Program-made: the position numbers and the translations under genes | The notes under the pieces: generated by a model | Seen by the model: only the letters and a program-made list of their open reading frames with translations | Told to the model about the DNA's origin: nothing | The model's database searches: none | Shown here: positions 1 through 9,999 of the stretch, piece by piece | How positions within the stretch are numbered: position 1 is the first letter of the stretch | Layout: the number at the start of each line of letters is the position of its first letter | From: Burkholderiales bacterium | GTDB taxonomy: Bacteria; Pseudomonadota; Gammaproteobacteria; Burkholderiales; UBA11063 | Reading direction: 5' to 3' | Length of the DNA stretch: 38,065 bases | NCBI GenBank assembly: GCA_028693355.1 | Contig: JAQUVM010000013.1 | Location: forward strand, 1-38,065

Positions 1-525
1 TAACCTTGCATATCCACCACTACCAATAATACGGGCAATAATTTCTTTATAACCACCTACATCTTATGAAGCCGAAGATACCACTTCAACTGACCAGCCC
101 ATACGTTCAGCATAACGTGAGTACATTCTAAATAAATCGCCTGAAAATAAAGCTGACTCATCTCCACCAGTACCTGCTCTAATTTCCAAATAAATGCTCT
201 TATCATCATTTACATCTTTAGGCAATAATAATGTTTGTACTTCAGCTTCTATCTGCTCAATTCTATCTTTGGCACTTAGAAACTCACTTTGTGCAAACTC
301 TTTCATATCAGGATCAGACAATAACTCTTCAGCTGTTTTCATATCATCAACAGACTGATTATATTCTTTAAATTTCTCAACTACATCAGTTAACTCTGCA
401 TATTCTTTATTTAATTTGGTAAATTCTGACATATCATCTGTTACTTCTGGTTTTGATAATAAATCTGACAATTCCGCATGTCGCTCTGACAAAATCTTTA
501 ATTTTTCAATAACACTTTCTTTCAT
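1..525 (-). CDS. prfA: Peptide chain release factor 1, 5' part, with an in-frame TAA
   Basis: RF1 ends translation at UAA and UAG. The visible part covers domain 1 and the start of domain 2, including the family signature [20 protein letters not shown] and [12 protein letters not shown]. The GGQ loop and the rest lie beyond the left edge. Codon 154 is TAA (64-66, minus strand). After it the same frame continues with typical RF1 sequence, [20 protein letters not shown], up to the edge, so this is a nonsense codon and not a frameshift. E. coli RF1 has SASEGEHGGYKE here, so GAA to TAA would be the simplest change. The gene lies 8 nt downstream of hemA, the usual partner. RF1 is normally essential, so the stop means a sequence error, a functional stop that is read through, or real inactivation; the window cannot decide. 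Confidence 0.85.
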
Positions 526-533
526 CTATTCCT

Positions 534-1778
534 CTAACTTTCTAATCCATATAGTTTTGCAATTAATCCTGCTAAATCGTCTTGTAATTCATCGTCTGTT
601 GCCCATAAATTAACTGTTGGCTGATGTAATAACTTATTCGTAAGCTGCACTGATAATTGAGTTACAACATGTTCTGCAGAAGTACCATTTTGTAATTGTT
701 TTTCTGCAATTGCCAATGCTTCTAAACGAAGCTGCTCAGCTTGATCTCTTAGCTGACGAATTAATGGTACAAACCCACGTTTTCTTTGCCAACCGTGATA
801 GTCATCAATTTTATCAAAAACTATTTTTTCGGCAGATAGAGCTGCTAACTTACGCTCCTCTTTTCCAACATCTACAAGTTTGGCTATATCATCAATAGTA
901 ATGATTCTTAATTTTTCATCATTAACTAAATTTCTTTCTATAATCATAGGCATAGATAAATCAATAATTAACTGTTTATTAAGCCTAGAAGGCAAAGACT
1001 CAAACTGTGACTCAGTAATAAGCGGTTGATTACTTGCACAACATAAAATAATTACAGCAAATTCACCAACACTTTGATTTAAAAGCTCTAATAGACCAAC
1101 TCTTGCATTAATTTTATTAGCTACAACTTTAGCATTTTCATAACTACGATTAATTACCAATTTATCTTCAAAAGTGAGGTAATTAAAATGTGGTGCTATT
1201 TGTTGCATCATTTGGCCTGCGCCAACAAATAAAATTTTCTGATTTGATACATCATTTAAGTATCGTTCTACATAGCTTGCAACAGCATGTCCCATAGATA
1301 CCGCAACATTATTTATTTCAGTATTATTGCGTACATCTTTTTCAACTGAGAGTGCCATTTGAAATAAACCAAGTAAAGTAGTACCAATGGATTTGGCATC
1401 TTCGGCTAATTCCATAGCACTTTTTATTTGCGATACAATCTCACTCTCGCCCAAAACCATTGAATCAAGGCCAGATGTAACTCTAAATAAATGATGAGCA
1501 CATTTATCATCATGATATACATAGCCATGCTGGCGAATAGTTCGAGGGCAAATTTCATGCATATCACACAAAGCATTTATTACAAAATTTATATCGTTAG
1601 TAATACAATATAACTCTGTTCTATTACATGTTGATAATAGCAAAGCCTCTTTTACTATTCCTGATGAAATTAGTCTTTTTAATACCTTCGGTACATCTTC
1701 ACTTGCAAATGCTAATTGATTACGAAGTGCCAAATCAGCTGTTTGGTAATTAATACCAAATACCACAGGTTTCAACAT
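534..1778 (-). CDS. hemA: Glutamyl-tRNA reductase
   Basis: Reduces glutamyl-tRNA(Glu) to glutamate-1-semialdehyde with NADPH, the first step of C5 tetrapyrrole (heme) synthesis in the cytoplasm. The 414-aa length is normal. The catalytic segment STCNRTELYC places the nucleophilic cysteine at residue 51, followed by HHLFRVTSGLDSMVLGE, the Rossmann NADPH domain (ILFVGAGQM, about 185-191) and the C-terminal helical dimerisation domain. The ATG follows directly after the TAG of the TolC-like gene, and prfA starts 8 nt downstream. The gene is therefore probably co-transcribed with both. Stop codon is TAG. Confidence 0.97.
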   Translation of the reverse strand: MLKPVVFGINYQTADLALRNQLAFASEDVPKVLKRLISSGIVKEALLLSTCNRTELYCITNDINFVINALCDMHEICPRTIRQHGYVYHDDKCAHHLFRVTSGLDSMVLGESEIVSQIKSAMELAEDAKSIGTTLLGLFQMALSVEKDVRNNTEINNVAVSMGHAVASYVERYLNDVSNQKILFVGAGQMMQQIAPHFNYLTFEDKLVINRSYENAKVVANKINARVGLLELLNQSVGEFAVIILCCASNQPLITESQFESLPSRLNKQLIIDLSMPMIIERNLVNDEKLRIITIDDIAKLVDVGKEERKLAALSAEKIVFDKIDDYHGWQRKRGFVPLIRQLRDQAEQLRLEALAIAEKQLQNGTSAEHVVTQLSVQLTNKLLHQPTVNLWATDDELQDDLAGLIAKLYGLES

Positions 1779-3128
1779 CTAACTACCCTGTTTAATATTA
1801 GCATTAATATCTTTAATAAACTTATCATCAATATCACTATTTAAATACCTCAATTGTATTCTCGCTAGTAAATATTGATACCGTGATTGCTGGTAAGTTT
1901 GAAACGTTTGATAATAATTTTTTTGAGAATTAACTAAATCTACGCTATTACGAATACCAACTTGGTAGCCAAGCTGATCAGAATCTAATTTTGTTTTTGC
2001 AGATTTCAATGCAGTTTTTTGTGCATTAACTATTCCCACACCATTTTCAACCTGCCAATAAACATTTTTTGTGTTTTGGTCTGTTTGTCTTTCAACGCTA
2101 ACTAACTGTTGTCCTGCTACTTGATAATTAGCACGAGCTTGCCTAACTTTTGCATTTACTCCACCACCAGAGTAGATTGGTAAGGTTGCAGTTGCACCAA
2201 TAGATGCAGTAGTGTAATTAGATAATGGAGTACCAGGTATACTGGTAATACTATTTATAACTGACTCAGGTCCAGAAAGTCTATCTATATTTACAGAATC
2301 TTGATAATTATAATTACCAGTTAAATTAACAGTAGGCAAATGTCCAGAAATTGCAATATCAATATCTTGGTTTGCCATAGCTAATTGTTTGTTTGCTATT
2401 TTAATATTTAGATTATTTAACTTAGCTGTTTTAGCCCAGTTTTCCGCACCTTGTGGCTTTGGTAAATCTAAATTAATATCATCTTTCAAACTTTGAATTT
2501 GCTCAGGATCCAATCCAGTCAAGTTTTGGAATATATTTTTTTTATAAATTAAATCATTTTCTGCTTGAATCTCTTGTGCTGATGAGCTATCAAAAGCAGC
2601 TAAAGCATCATTCACATCTGCAATAGTAACAGAACCTACCTGAAATGCTTTTTTAGCTTGATTCATTTGCTTTTCTAAGGCTTCTTTAGTTTTTTGAATT
2701 GCTTGTAACGTATCTTTAGCATATAATACGTCAAAATAAGCTTGAGAAACCGTAAACATTAATTGCTGTGTTGCATTCTCTAGTTGTAATTGTCCTACCT
2801 GAGTAGCATATTTACCTTTAGAATACCCTGAATACTTACTCCAATCAAAAATAACTTGTTGCAAGCTAGCAGTATAGACAGGTTGATGATAAACCGCAGT
2901 TATTCCTGATCCATTAAAATACCCCTCAGTTAAAGAGGCACCTGCACTCAATTGAGGTAATAATTGAGACCTAGCTATTTTGATTTCTTCTTGAGATGCG
3001 CTTGTACTTGCAATTTGTTTTAAATAATCCGCATTATAGCTAAGCGCTTGTTGGTATGCGTAAGATAAATCATAGGCAATTGCGCCTTTACAAAATACAA
3101 ACATTAATAATTTTGATAGTTTTTTCAT
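1779..3128 (-). CDS. TolC-like outer membrane efflux channel
   Basis: Outer membrane factor of a tripartite efflux pump. The N-terminus (MKKLSKLLMFVFCKGAIAYD) is a signal peptide with cleavage near AIA-YD. The rest has the two-fold repeated helical hairpin layout of the TolC family, for example LSYAYQQALSYNADYLKQIA at the start and ARIQLRYLNSDI at the end. Length 449 aa is normal. Its ATG follows directly on the TAA of the upstream RND gene, so the two are translationally tight and probably form one pump. Substrate cannot be read from sequence. Stop codon is TAG, immediately followed by the ATG of hemA. Confidence 0.92.
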   Translation of the reverse strand: MKKLSKLLMFVFCKGAIAYDLSYAYQQALSYNADYLKQIASTSASQEEIKIARSQLLPQLSAGASLTEGYFNGSGITAVYHQPVYTASLQQVIFDWSKYSGYSKGKYATQVGQLQLENATQQLMFTVSQAYFDVLYAKDTLQAIQKTKEALEKQMNQAKKAFQVGSVTIADVNDALAAFDSSSAQEIQAENDLIYKKNIFQNLTGLDPEQIQSLKDDINLDLPKPQGAENWAKTAKLNNLNIKIANKQLAMANQDIDIAISGHLPTVNLTGNYNYQDSVNIDRLSGPESVINSITSIPGTPLSNYTTASIGATATLPIYSGGGVNAKVRQARANYQVAGQQLVSVERQTDQNTKNVYWQVENGVGIVNAQKTALKSAKTKLDSDQLGYQVGIRNSVDLVNSQKNYYQTFQTYQQSRYQYLLARIQLRYLNSDIDDKFIKDINANIKQGS

Positions 3129-6100
3129 TTATTGTCCTACGGAAGGTTTTTTCACACCAAAAGCCCATGCATATAATGCAGGAAGAAATATTAATGTCAA
3201 TAACGTTGCCACAAATAGTCCACCCATCATAGCCACTGCCATAGGTCCCCAAAAAACACTTTTAACCAATGGAATCATCCCAAGTATCGCAGCTGCTGCT
3301 GTTAAGACAATTGGACGGAAGCGTCTAAGCACCGACATCTGTACGGCTTCGTACGGATGATCACCATTTTTTATATCTGTTTCAATTTGATCTATTAAAA
3401 TGACAGAATTACGCATAATGATACCCAATAATGCAATAACACCTAAAAGAGCCACAAAACCAAATGGTGCATTTAATATTATTAAGGATAAGGTTACACC
3501 AATAATACCAAGAGGAGCAGTTGCTATTACCAGCATACTACGTTTAAAAGATCTTAATTGCAACATAAGTAATGTCATAATAGTAATAATCATTAGAGGA
3601 ATTACTGCATTAATCGCATCCTGAGCTTTTCCAGAAGACTCTAAACTTCCACCAATTTCTATATGATAACCTAATGGAAGAGTTTTCTCTAACTCTTGTA
3701 GTTTAGGATATATATCCATGGTTACATCATTGCCTTGGGCACCAGATACAACATCAGATCTAACTGTAATTGCTGGAACACGATTACGACGATACTTTAA
3801 ACTATCTTCTGGTTGAAACTCTAATTTAGCAATTTGTCCAACTGGAATAAACTTACCGTTTGCAGTTTGCACCATCATATTGCTTAAATTATTAACATCG
3901 GTACGCTCTGTACTATCAAGCCTAGCAACAACTGGTATTGTTAAATCTCGATCAAAGAAATTAGTCATAGTTGCACCAGAAATTAACATATTTAACTGGT
4001 TTTCTAACCTCGTAGAATCAATCCCAACTTCCTGAGCTTTGCTTTGATTAACAATTACACGAATAGCTTTAGCATCTTCACCCCAATTATTACTAACATT
4101 TATAGTATGTGGATCTTGACGCATTATGCTTTCAACTTGATTAGCTATTTTTAACAGATGAACAGAATCAGTACCACTAATTCTAAACTGTACAGGATAC
4201 CCAACCGGTGGTCCTAACTCTAGTGGGTTAACACGACCATTAACATCAGGAAACTTAGTTTCTAATATTTTTTTAACATTATTTACAACTTCATCTCTAT
4301 ATTCAAGACCTTTTGTCTTTACTAAGATTTGCGCAAAATTCAAATTTTGCTGTTGTACATCTATACTTAAGACAAAACGAGGAGCTCCTACGCCAATAAA
4401 AGTGGTAACATGCTCAACGCCTTTATCTTTCATAATGAGCTGTTCCATACTTTCAGCCTGAGCTTGTGTATTATAAATTGAAGATGACTGAGGTAACCAC
4501 ATATCAACTAAGATTTCTGGGCGATCCGAAGATGGAAAAAACTGTTGCGCTACAAACAGTCTAAAGATGACTAATGATAAAACAAATATACCAACAGTAC
4601 CTAAAACAACTGATTTTTTATATTCTACTATAATAGCTAATAATTTTTTTAATTTGACATAATAGCCCTGATCAAACATGCTATGACCATGTTGTCCTTT
4701 TTGCTGAAGCTTCTCAGCTGGTAATAGATGGTATCCTAAATAAGGCGTAAAAATTACAGCAACGACCCAGGAAACCATTAAAGAAATACCTACAACGGCA
4801 AACAAAGAAAATACATATTCTCCAGTTGTAGAATCATTCATTCCAACTGGTAAAAACCCAGCTACAGTAATAATTGTGCCTGATAACATAGGGAATGCTG
4901 TAGATGTATATGCAAAAGTTGCAGCTGAAAGCTTATCATAACCTTCCTCTAGCTTTAACACCATCATTTCAACAGCAATAATAGCATCATCAACCAATAA
5001 ACCAAGGGAGATTACTAATGCACCTAAGGAAATCCTTTGTAAATCTATACCTAAAAACTTCATAGTCATAAATGTTACAGACAACACTAATGGTATTGAA
5101 ATGGCAACAACAATCCCTGTTCTAAAACCTAAACTGACAAAGCTTACAGCCAAAACAATAATTACAGCTTCAACTAAACCTTCAACAAATTCATGAACAG
5201 ATTCTTTTACAACATCTGGTTGATTAGTAACAGTAAACTCACTAACACCAATAGGAAGCTTATTTTTAATACTTAGGTATTTTGCATCAATTAGTTTCCC
5301 TGTATTAATAATATCTGCATTTTTATTAAGTACTACGCCCATTAAAATTGTCGACTTACCTTGGTGATGTATAATAGTCGAAGGAGGATCAACAAACTCT
5401 CGCTTAACGGTAGCTAAATCACCTACTCTTATAATTTTGCCATTTACTGAAATTGGAGTGCTTTTAATTTGATCTATATTGTCAAAGTTACCTGTAACTC
5501 GCACAATAATATTATTTTTTGTAGTATTAAATATACCTGCAGAATTAACCGCATTTTGGTTTTGCAAAGCATTCAATACCTGCTCTAAACTAACACCCAT
5601 AGCGGAAAGTTTTGCGCTTGATAAATTAACTGTAATCTTCTCTGACTGAGTTCCAATTAAGTCAACTTTCATTACCCCTGGAACCGACAACATTTCTCGT
5701 TTTACATCTTCTATGACTTTACGAAGTTCTTCATAAGAATAACCTTCTGATTGGAATGCTAATATATTACTATACGTATCACCAAATTCATCATTATAGT
5801 ATGGACCTTGAATATCCTGTGGAAGTGTGTCTTTAATATCGGATAGTTTTTTTCTAACTTGATACCAAGAGTCATAAACATCTTGCCCTCTAACGGTATC
5901 GCCTAGATTAACTTCTATAATTGCATAACCTGGACGTATTTGACTTGACGTATAATCTAAAGTTGGAAGCTCCATCAGTTTTTTTTCGATTTTATCGACA
6001 ACCTGATCTTCCATTTGTTTTTCGGTGCTACCTGGCCACATAACCTGTACAACCATTGTTTTCACAGTAAAATCTGGATCTTCACGCTGGTTTAAGCCAT

Positions 6101-6203
6101 TATAACTAAACGCTCCAATGATAAATAATAAAATAAGAAAATATTTTATTAATGGTTGGTTTTTTAATGCCCATTCAGACAGGTTCAACTTTTTTGATGA
6201 CAT
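3129..6203 (-). CDS. RND-family multidrug efflux permease
   Basis: Inner membrane proton/drug antiporter of the HAE-1 (AcrB-like) group, 1024 aa, full length. TM1 is at about 20-37 and is followed by the docking/porter domain (QREDPDFTVKTMVVQVMWPG). TM4 carries the paired proton-relay aspartates in SLGLLVDDAIIAVEMM. The second half repeats the fold, ending in ALLGIIMRNSVILIDQIE and LTLIFLPALYAW. It is the first gene of the minus-strand run. No membrane-fusion (periplasmic adaptor) gene is beside it: upstream is the divergent slt gene and downstream is the TolC-like channel. The adaptor must be elsewhere or supplied by another pump. Confidence 0.95.
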   Translation of the reverse strand: MSSKKLNLSEWALKNQPLIKYFLILLFIIGAFSYNGLNQREDPDFTVKTMVVQVMWPGSTEKQMEDQVVDKIEKKLMELPTLDYTSSQIRPGYAIIEVNLGDTVRGQDVYDSWYQVRKKLSDIKDTLPQDIQGPYYNDEFGDTYSNILAFQSEGYSYEELRKVIEDVKREMLSVPGVMKVDLIGTQSEKITVNLSSAKLSAMGVSLEQVLNALQNQNAVNSAGIFNTTKNNIIVRVTGNFDNIDQIKSTPISVNGKIIRVGDLATVKREFVDPPSTIIHHQGKSTILMGVVLNKNADIINTGKLIDAKYLSIKNKLPIGVSEFTVTNQPDVVKESVHEFVEGLVEAVIIVLAVSFVSLGFRTGIVVAISIPLVLSVTFMTMKFLGIDLQRISLGALVISLGLLVDDAIIAVEMMVLKLEEGYDKLSAATFAYTSTAFPMLSGTIITVAGFLPVGMNDSTTGEYVFSLFAVVGISLMVSWVVAVIFTPYLGYHLLPAEKLQQKGQHGHSMFDQGYYVKLKKLLAIIVEYKKSVVLGTVGIFVLSLVIFRLFVAQQFFPSSDRPEILVDMWLPQSSSIYNTQAQAESMEQLIMKDKGVEHVTTFIGVGAPRFVLSIDVQQQNLNFAQILVKTKGLEYRDEVVNNVKKILETKFPDVNGRVNPLELGPPVGYPVQFRISGTDSVHLLKIANQVESIMRQDPHTINVSNNWGEDAKAIRVIVNQSKAQEVGIDSTRLENQLNMLISGATMTNFFDRDLTIPVVARLDSTERTDVNNLSNMMVQTANGKFIPVGQIAKLEFQPEDSLKYRRNRVPAITVRSDVVSGAQGNDVTMDIYPKLQELEKTLPLGYHIEIGGSLESSGKAQDAINAVIPLMIITIMTLLMLQLRSFKRSMLVIATAPLGIIGVTLSLIILNAPFGFVALLGVIALLGIIMRNSVILIDQIETDIKNGDHPYEAVQMSVLRRFRPIVLTAAAAILGMIPLVKSVFWGPMAVAMMGGLFVATLLTLIFLPALYAWAFGVKKPSVGQ

Positions 6204-6256
6204 AGTATAGCTCTTAATATTGAATAATCTTAATTTTAGATAAGAATAAGGGAGAT

Positions 6257-6265
6257 ATTATACCA
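6257..6265 (-). promoter_or_regulatory. Extended -10 promoter for the RND-TolC-hemA run
   Basis: On the minus strand this reads TGGTATAAT, a perfect extended -10, about 54 bp upstream of the RND start codon. No good -35 is visible at normal spacing, as is common for extended -10 promoters. The same TGG-TATAA(A/T) core occurs upstream of HU and fabI in this window. Confidence 0.55.
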
Positions 6266-6369
6266 GATATTAACAATCATTATATTAATCCGAATTTTTA
6301 CACAATCATTTATAAACATAGAATAAAATACCTACCTAGAACAATAACAAAAATGTATCAAAAAAACAT

Positions 6370-8286
6370 ATGAAAAAAATAATTCTCGCTCTATTAAGCA
6401 CATTCATTATAAACTACAGCCAAGCAGATGAAATCAGCAATATAAAAAATGTATATAACTTGTATACTAAAAATGATACCAACTCATTACAAAACCTTAC
6501 TAAAGATCCAGATAACTCTAAGTTGGCAAATTATTTTTTAGCATTAAATATGTTAAATAAATCTAATCCGGCTCAAGCTATTGCATTTATCGATACATAT
6601 AAAAATTCTTTTTTAAGTAATGATCTAAAGCATAAATTATTGACATTTTTCTTTAATACACAAAACTGGCTTTGGTACGCTAATGTATATAATCAATTAT
6701 TAAATTCGTCAGTATCACAAAATGAAGTTTGCGGTTATGATTTAGCAAACTATGCACTCAACAATAATAAAAAAATGCAAACAAATATTAGCGATGTAAT
6801 ACGTAACAAAATACCAACATGGTGTGTATCTTTAATTGCTACTAAAGCCGCTAATAAGCAAACAACTAAAGAAGAAGAGGACCAGTTTGTAATAAACCTA
6901 TTTAAAAATAATCAAATTACCCAATTTAGCGAAATAGCTAACAACTTGGGAATAAAAACTGGATTTTTAAATAGTCAATTATCTAGTAAATCAACACAAA
7001 CCTCGTATCAAAAAATATATCGCATAAATAGCATTGCCATAAAAGACCCAAGCCTAGCATTAAATGAATTAAATGCTTCAGATCTTGACAAAGATTTAAA
7101 AAAACTTCTTTATAATTACTTGGGATATGTGTTTGCTACAAAACAGATGTTTAATGAAGCAAAAGATTCAATACAAAAAGGAAATGATAAATACATAAGT
7201 GATACGGAATATGAATGGAGAGCCAGAACATATCTCGCATTATCAGATTGGAATAATGTCATAGATAGTATAAATAAAATGCCAAAATCATTACAAAATC
7301 TAAATAGCTGGATATACTGGAAATCATTTGCCTTAAATAAACTAGGAAGAAAAAGTGATGCACTAGATGTTCTAAATAAAATGCCAAAATCTTTTGATTA
7401 CTACTCTTTATTAGGACAATCGGCACTACGAAGTCCACTACAATTAGATAAGCCCATTATTGCAAATAATTTTAATAATATTGCCCTATTCGATGAGGCA
7501 AATACGGGGTTTAATTTATATATAGTTGGAAAACAAAATAACTCTACCTTATTAACCAGCCTAGGTACTCAATTAATCTATAGAGCCATAAATAATTCTA
7601 ATGATGAAGACATTGCTGCAATTAGCGATAAAGCATATAGTTTAAATATAAATACTATAGCAATATATGGTGGTAGTAGAGTCAAAAAATTAGACCCAAG
7701 CAGAGGATACCCTGTTTTATTTAATGATGCTTATAAAAAATACTCTTCTAACTATCAAATAGAGCAAACAATTCCATTAGCAATAACAAGACAAGAAAGT
7801 AGATTTAATCCAAATGCTCTAGCATTTGATGGTGGGGTTGGTTTAATGCAATTAATGCCAAATACTGCTTTATATATTAGTAAAAAATTAAATAGCAGCA
7901 ATTGCTATAAATCATATGAATGTAATATACAGTTTGGAACTTGGTTTTTATCGCATTTATTACAAAAATTTAATGGTAATCTGATTTATGCAAGTGCTGG
8001 TTATAATGCTGGACCTGGAAGAGCACATAAATGGCAAACCGCATTTAATCATCTAGATAATACAGTACAGATTGAATTAATTCCATTTAAGATAACTCAT
8101 GATTATGTGCAGCATATTATGTCTAATAGATTAATTTATGATAGCATAATTAATAAATCTTCTTTAGATATGAATGAATATTTAAATAAAATAAGTAATA
8201 GCGATACTGGCTATATAGCAGATGATGATAATACAGATGGTGACTCAACATCTCCCCACAAACTAAGTATTGAAAATGGTTTTTAA
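6370..8286 (+). CDS. slt: Soluble lytic murein transglycosylase
   Basis: Periplasmic enzyme that cleaves the MurNAc-GlcNAc bond of peptidoglycan with formation of 1,6-anhydroMurNAc. A signal peptide (MKKIILALLSTFIINYSQA) precedes a long helical superhelical (TPR-like) domain to about residue 440. The C-terminal GEWL-type lysozyme fold follows: ITRQESRFNP with catalytic Glu476, then GVGLMQLMPNTA and the YASAGYNAGPGRA segment. Length 638 aa matches Slt70-type enzymes. The last roughly 30 residues are an acidic, low-complexity tail. cca begins 3 nt downstream, an arrangement I know from betaproteobacteria. Confidence 0.94.
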   Translation: MKKIILALLSTFIINYSQADEISNIKNVYNLYTKNDTNSLQNLTKDPDNSKLANYFLALNMLNKSNPAQAIAFIDTYKNSFLSNDLKHKLLTFFFNTQNWLWYANVYNQLLNSSVSQNEVCGYDLANYALNNNKKMQTNISDVIRNKIPTWCVSLIATKAANKQTTKEEEDQFVINLFKNNQITQFSEIANNLGIKTGFLNSQLSSKSTQTSYQKIYRINSIAIKDPSLALNELNASDLDKDLKKLLYNYLGYVFATKQMFNEAKDSIQKGNDKYISDTEYEWRARTYLALSDWNNVIDSINKMPKSLQNLNSWIYWKSFALNKLGRKSDALDVLNKMPKSFDYYSLLGQSALRSPLQLDKPIIANNFNNIALFDEANTGFNLYIVGKQNNSTLLTSLGTQLIYRAINNSNDEDIAAISDKAYSLNINTIAIYGGSRVKKLDPSRGYPVLFNDAYKKYSSNYQIEQTIPLAITRQESRFNPNALAFDGGVGLMQLMPNTALYISKKLNSSNCYKSYECNIQFGTWFLSHLLQKFNGNLIYASAGYNAGPGRAHKWQTAFNHLDNTVQIELIPFKITHDYVQHIMSNRLIYDSIINKSSLDMNEYLNKISNSDTGYIADDDNTDGDSTSPHKLSIENGF

Positions 8287-8289
8287 AAC

Positions 8290-9363
8290 ATGAAGATTTA
8301 TCGAGTTGGAGGATATGTTAGAGACACAATATTAGGAGTAAGACCTAGTGATTGTGATTATGTAGTAGTAGGTAGTAATGAAAATGAAATGTTGCAGCTT
8401 GGATATAAAAAAGTTGGTAATCATTTCCCTGTCTTTTTACACCCTAACACACATGAAGAATATGCCCTAGCAAGAAAAGAATATAAAAATGGGATTAACC
8501 ATACCTCTTTCATGATTAATAGCGATAACGTATCATTAGAAGAAGACTTATTTAGACGAGATATTACAATTAATGCGATAGCAGAAGATGATAATGGGAA
8601 TTTCATTGATCCATATGATGGGATTAAAGATATACATGCAAAAATTATTCGCCATATTTCACCTGCTTTTATGGAAGATCCATTAAGAATTTTAAGAGTT
8701 GCTAGGTTTAGAGCCAAGCTAAATTTTAGTATTGCAGTTGAAACATACGAATACCTAAAGCAAATGATAAAATTACCTGATGTAATGACTATTAGCAAAG
8801 AAAGAATTATTAACGAACTTAATAAATCTCTAGACACACATCATAGTAGCTTATTTTTTATAACATTAAAAGAAATAAATGGACTAGATAAATTCTTCCC
8901 AAGTCTGTCAACTCAATTACTCACAAACCTTGATGAGTTTATAATAAATATAGATAAATTAAAGTCTAAAACAGAAAAACTACTCTACCTGAGTGAATAT
9001 TGCGCAGAAAACCCTCAAGAAATAGCCATCGATACAAATACATTAAAACAAATTAAGCTATACCACACTATAAATAATATAGACCTTACCGCTAATCCTA
9101 ACCAAATATTGGCACAATTAAAACAGTTAAATATTTGGCGAGCATACAAAATATTTCAAAATGTAGCCAAATACAACATATCTATTAGAAAATTTTTAAA
9201 CAAAGATTGTTCTATTATTTTTCAATTATTACTAATTACAGAAAAAATCACCTTGAGTGATACATCTCTAATTATAAATCACAGTAAACCTCAACAAATA
9301 AAAGATAAATTACAACTTCACTTTGAAACAATAATCGCGAATGAGCTCAATAATATCAAATAA
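8290..9363 (+). CDS. cca: CCA-adding tRNA nucleotidyltransferase
   Basis: Adds or repairs the 3' CCA of tRNAs using CTP and ATP. The class II head domain is evident: VGGYVRDTILGVRPSDCDYVVVG (the G-G-x-V-R-D and catalytic D-x-D elements), then RRDITINAIA and DPYDGIKDI, and the neck motif EDPLRILRVARFRAKL. The protein is 357 aa, shorter than the roughly 410-aa multifunctional E. coli enzyme, and I see no HD phosphohydrolase motif in the tail. It is likely a nucleotidyltransferase without the HD domain. Translation is probably coupled to slt (3-nt gap). Confidence 0.94.
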   Translation: MKIYRVGGYVRDTILGVRPSDCDYVVVGSNENEMLQLGYKKVGNHFPVFLHPNTHEEYALARKEYKNGINHTSFMINSDNVSLEEDLFRRDITINAIAEDDNGNFIDPYDGIKDIHAKIIRHISPAFMEDPLRILRVARFRAKLNFSIAVETYEYLKQMIKLPDVMTISKERIINELNKSLDTHHSSLFFITLKEINGLDKFFPSLSTQLLTNLDEFIINIDKLKSKTEKLLYLSEYCAENPQEIAIDTNTLKQIKLYHTINNIDLTANPNQILAQLKQLNIWRAYKIFQNVAKYNISIRKFLNKDCSIIFQLLLITEKITLSDTSLIINHSKPQQIKDKLQLHFETIIANELNNIK

Positions 9364-9564
9364 AACAATATATTACACATGTACACACCTAAGCAAAGTA
9401 ATACCTAATTAAACACATCATTAAGTAATAGTCATTATAAATATATCATAGCTTTTATTAATAAAATATATGCTCTTAAAATATTTTATTAAAGTAATAT
9501 ATAGTAAAGATTATATAAATCCGTTTGTAAGCACTGCAATACCTCTAAATAAGTATAATATATC

Positions 9565-9593
9565 TTGACTATATAAATTGTATCTGGTATAAA
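9565..9593 (+). promoter_or_regulatory. HU promoter
   Basis: TTGACT (9565-9570), a 17-nt spacer, then TATAAA (9588-9593) preceded by TGG, giving an extended -10. The start site would be near 9600, leaving a leader of about 60 nt with GGAG 6 nt before the HU ATG. The rest of the 299-nt gap after cca (9364-9564) is very AT-rich; I see no gene in it. Confidence 0.75.
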
Positions 9594-9662
9594 TACGGTT
9601 GTAACCGTGGTAATAGAATTATTATTAACAAGTAACTATATGTTATTTTTTTGGAGTTTATT

Positions 9663-9944
9663 ATGAACAAAGCTGAATTAGTGGAAATAATTGCAAATAG
9701 TGCTGAAATTTCTAAAGCTAAAGCTAATCAAGCATTAGATGGTTTTATTGAAGCTGTAACAAGCTCACTTAAAAAAGGGGATAGCGTTACTTTAGTTGGA
9801 TTTGGTACTTTCTCAACAGCTGAGCGTGCTGCTCGCGTTGGTCGTAACCCAGCTACAGGTAAAGAAATTAAGATTGCTGCATCAGTAGCTCCTAAATTCA
9901 AACCTGGTAAACAGTTGAAAGAAGCTGTTGCTAAGAAAAAATAA
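9663..9944 (+). CDS. hup: DNA-binding protein HU
   Basis: Small histone-like nucleoid protein that dimerises and bends DNA. The 93-aa protein shows the whole family pattern: [11 protein letters not shown], helical dimer core, [10 protein letters not shown], then the DNA-grasping arm [20 protein letters not shown] and the closing [13 protein letters not shown] place the start at ATG 9663, because GGAG at 9653-9656 sits 6 nt before it and the protein then begins as HU normally does. The gene is monocistronic, between a strong promoter and a terminator. GC is higher than in its surroundings, as often in highly expressed genes of AT-rich genomes. Confidence 0.97.
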   Translation: MNKAELVEIIANSAEISKAKANQALDGFIEAVTSSLKKGDSVTLVGFGTFSTAERAARVGRNPATGKEIKIAASVAPKFKPGKQLKEAVAKKK

Positions 9945-9967
9945 TTAGCAATATCTTAAAGAGCATG

Positions 9968-9994
9968 GTGCCAATAATTTTGGCACTATTTTTC
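9968..9994 (+). terminator. Rho-independent terminator after HU
   Basis: Perfect 7-bp stem GTGCCAA / TTGGCAC with a 5-nt loop (9968-9986), followed by a T-rich tract (TATTTTTCTT). Confidence 0.88.
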
Positions 9995-9999
9995 TTACT

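Noticed and set aside
9651..9662. Upstream TTG start for HU
   Set aside because: It would add four residues and fall on the ribosome binding site GGAG; ATG 9663 gives the normal HU N-terminus.
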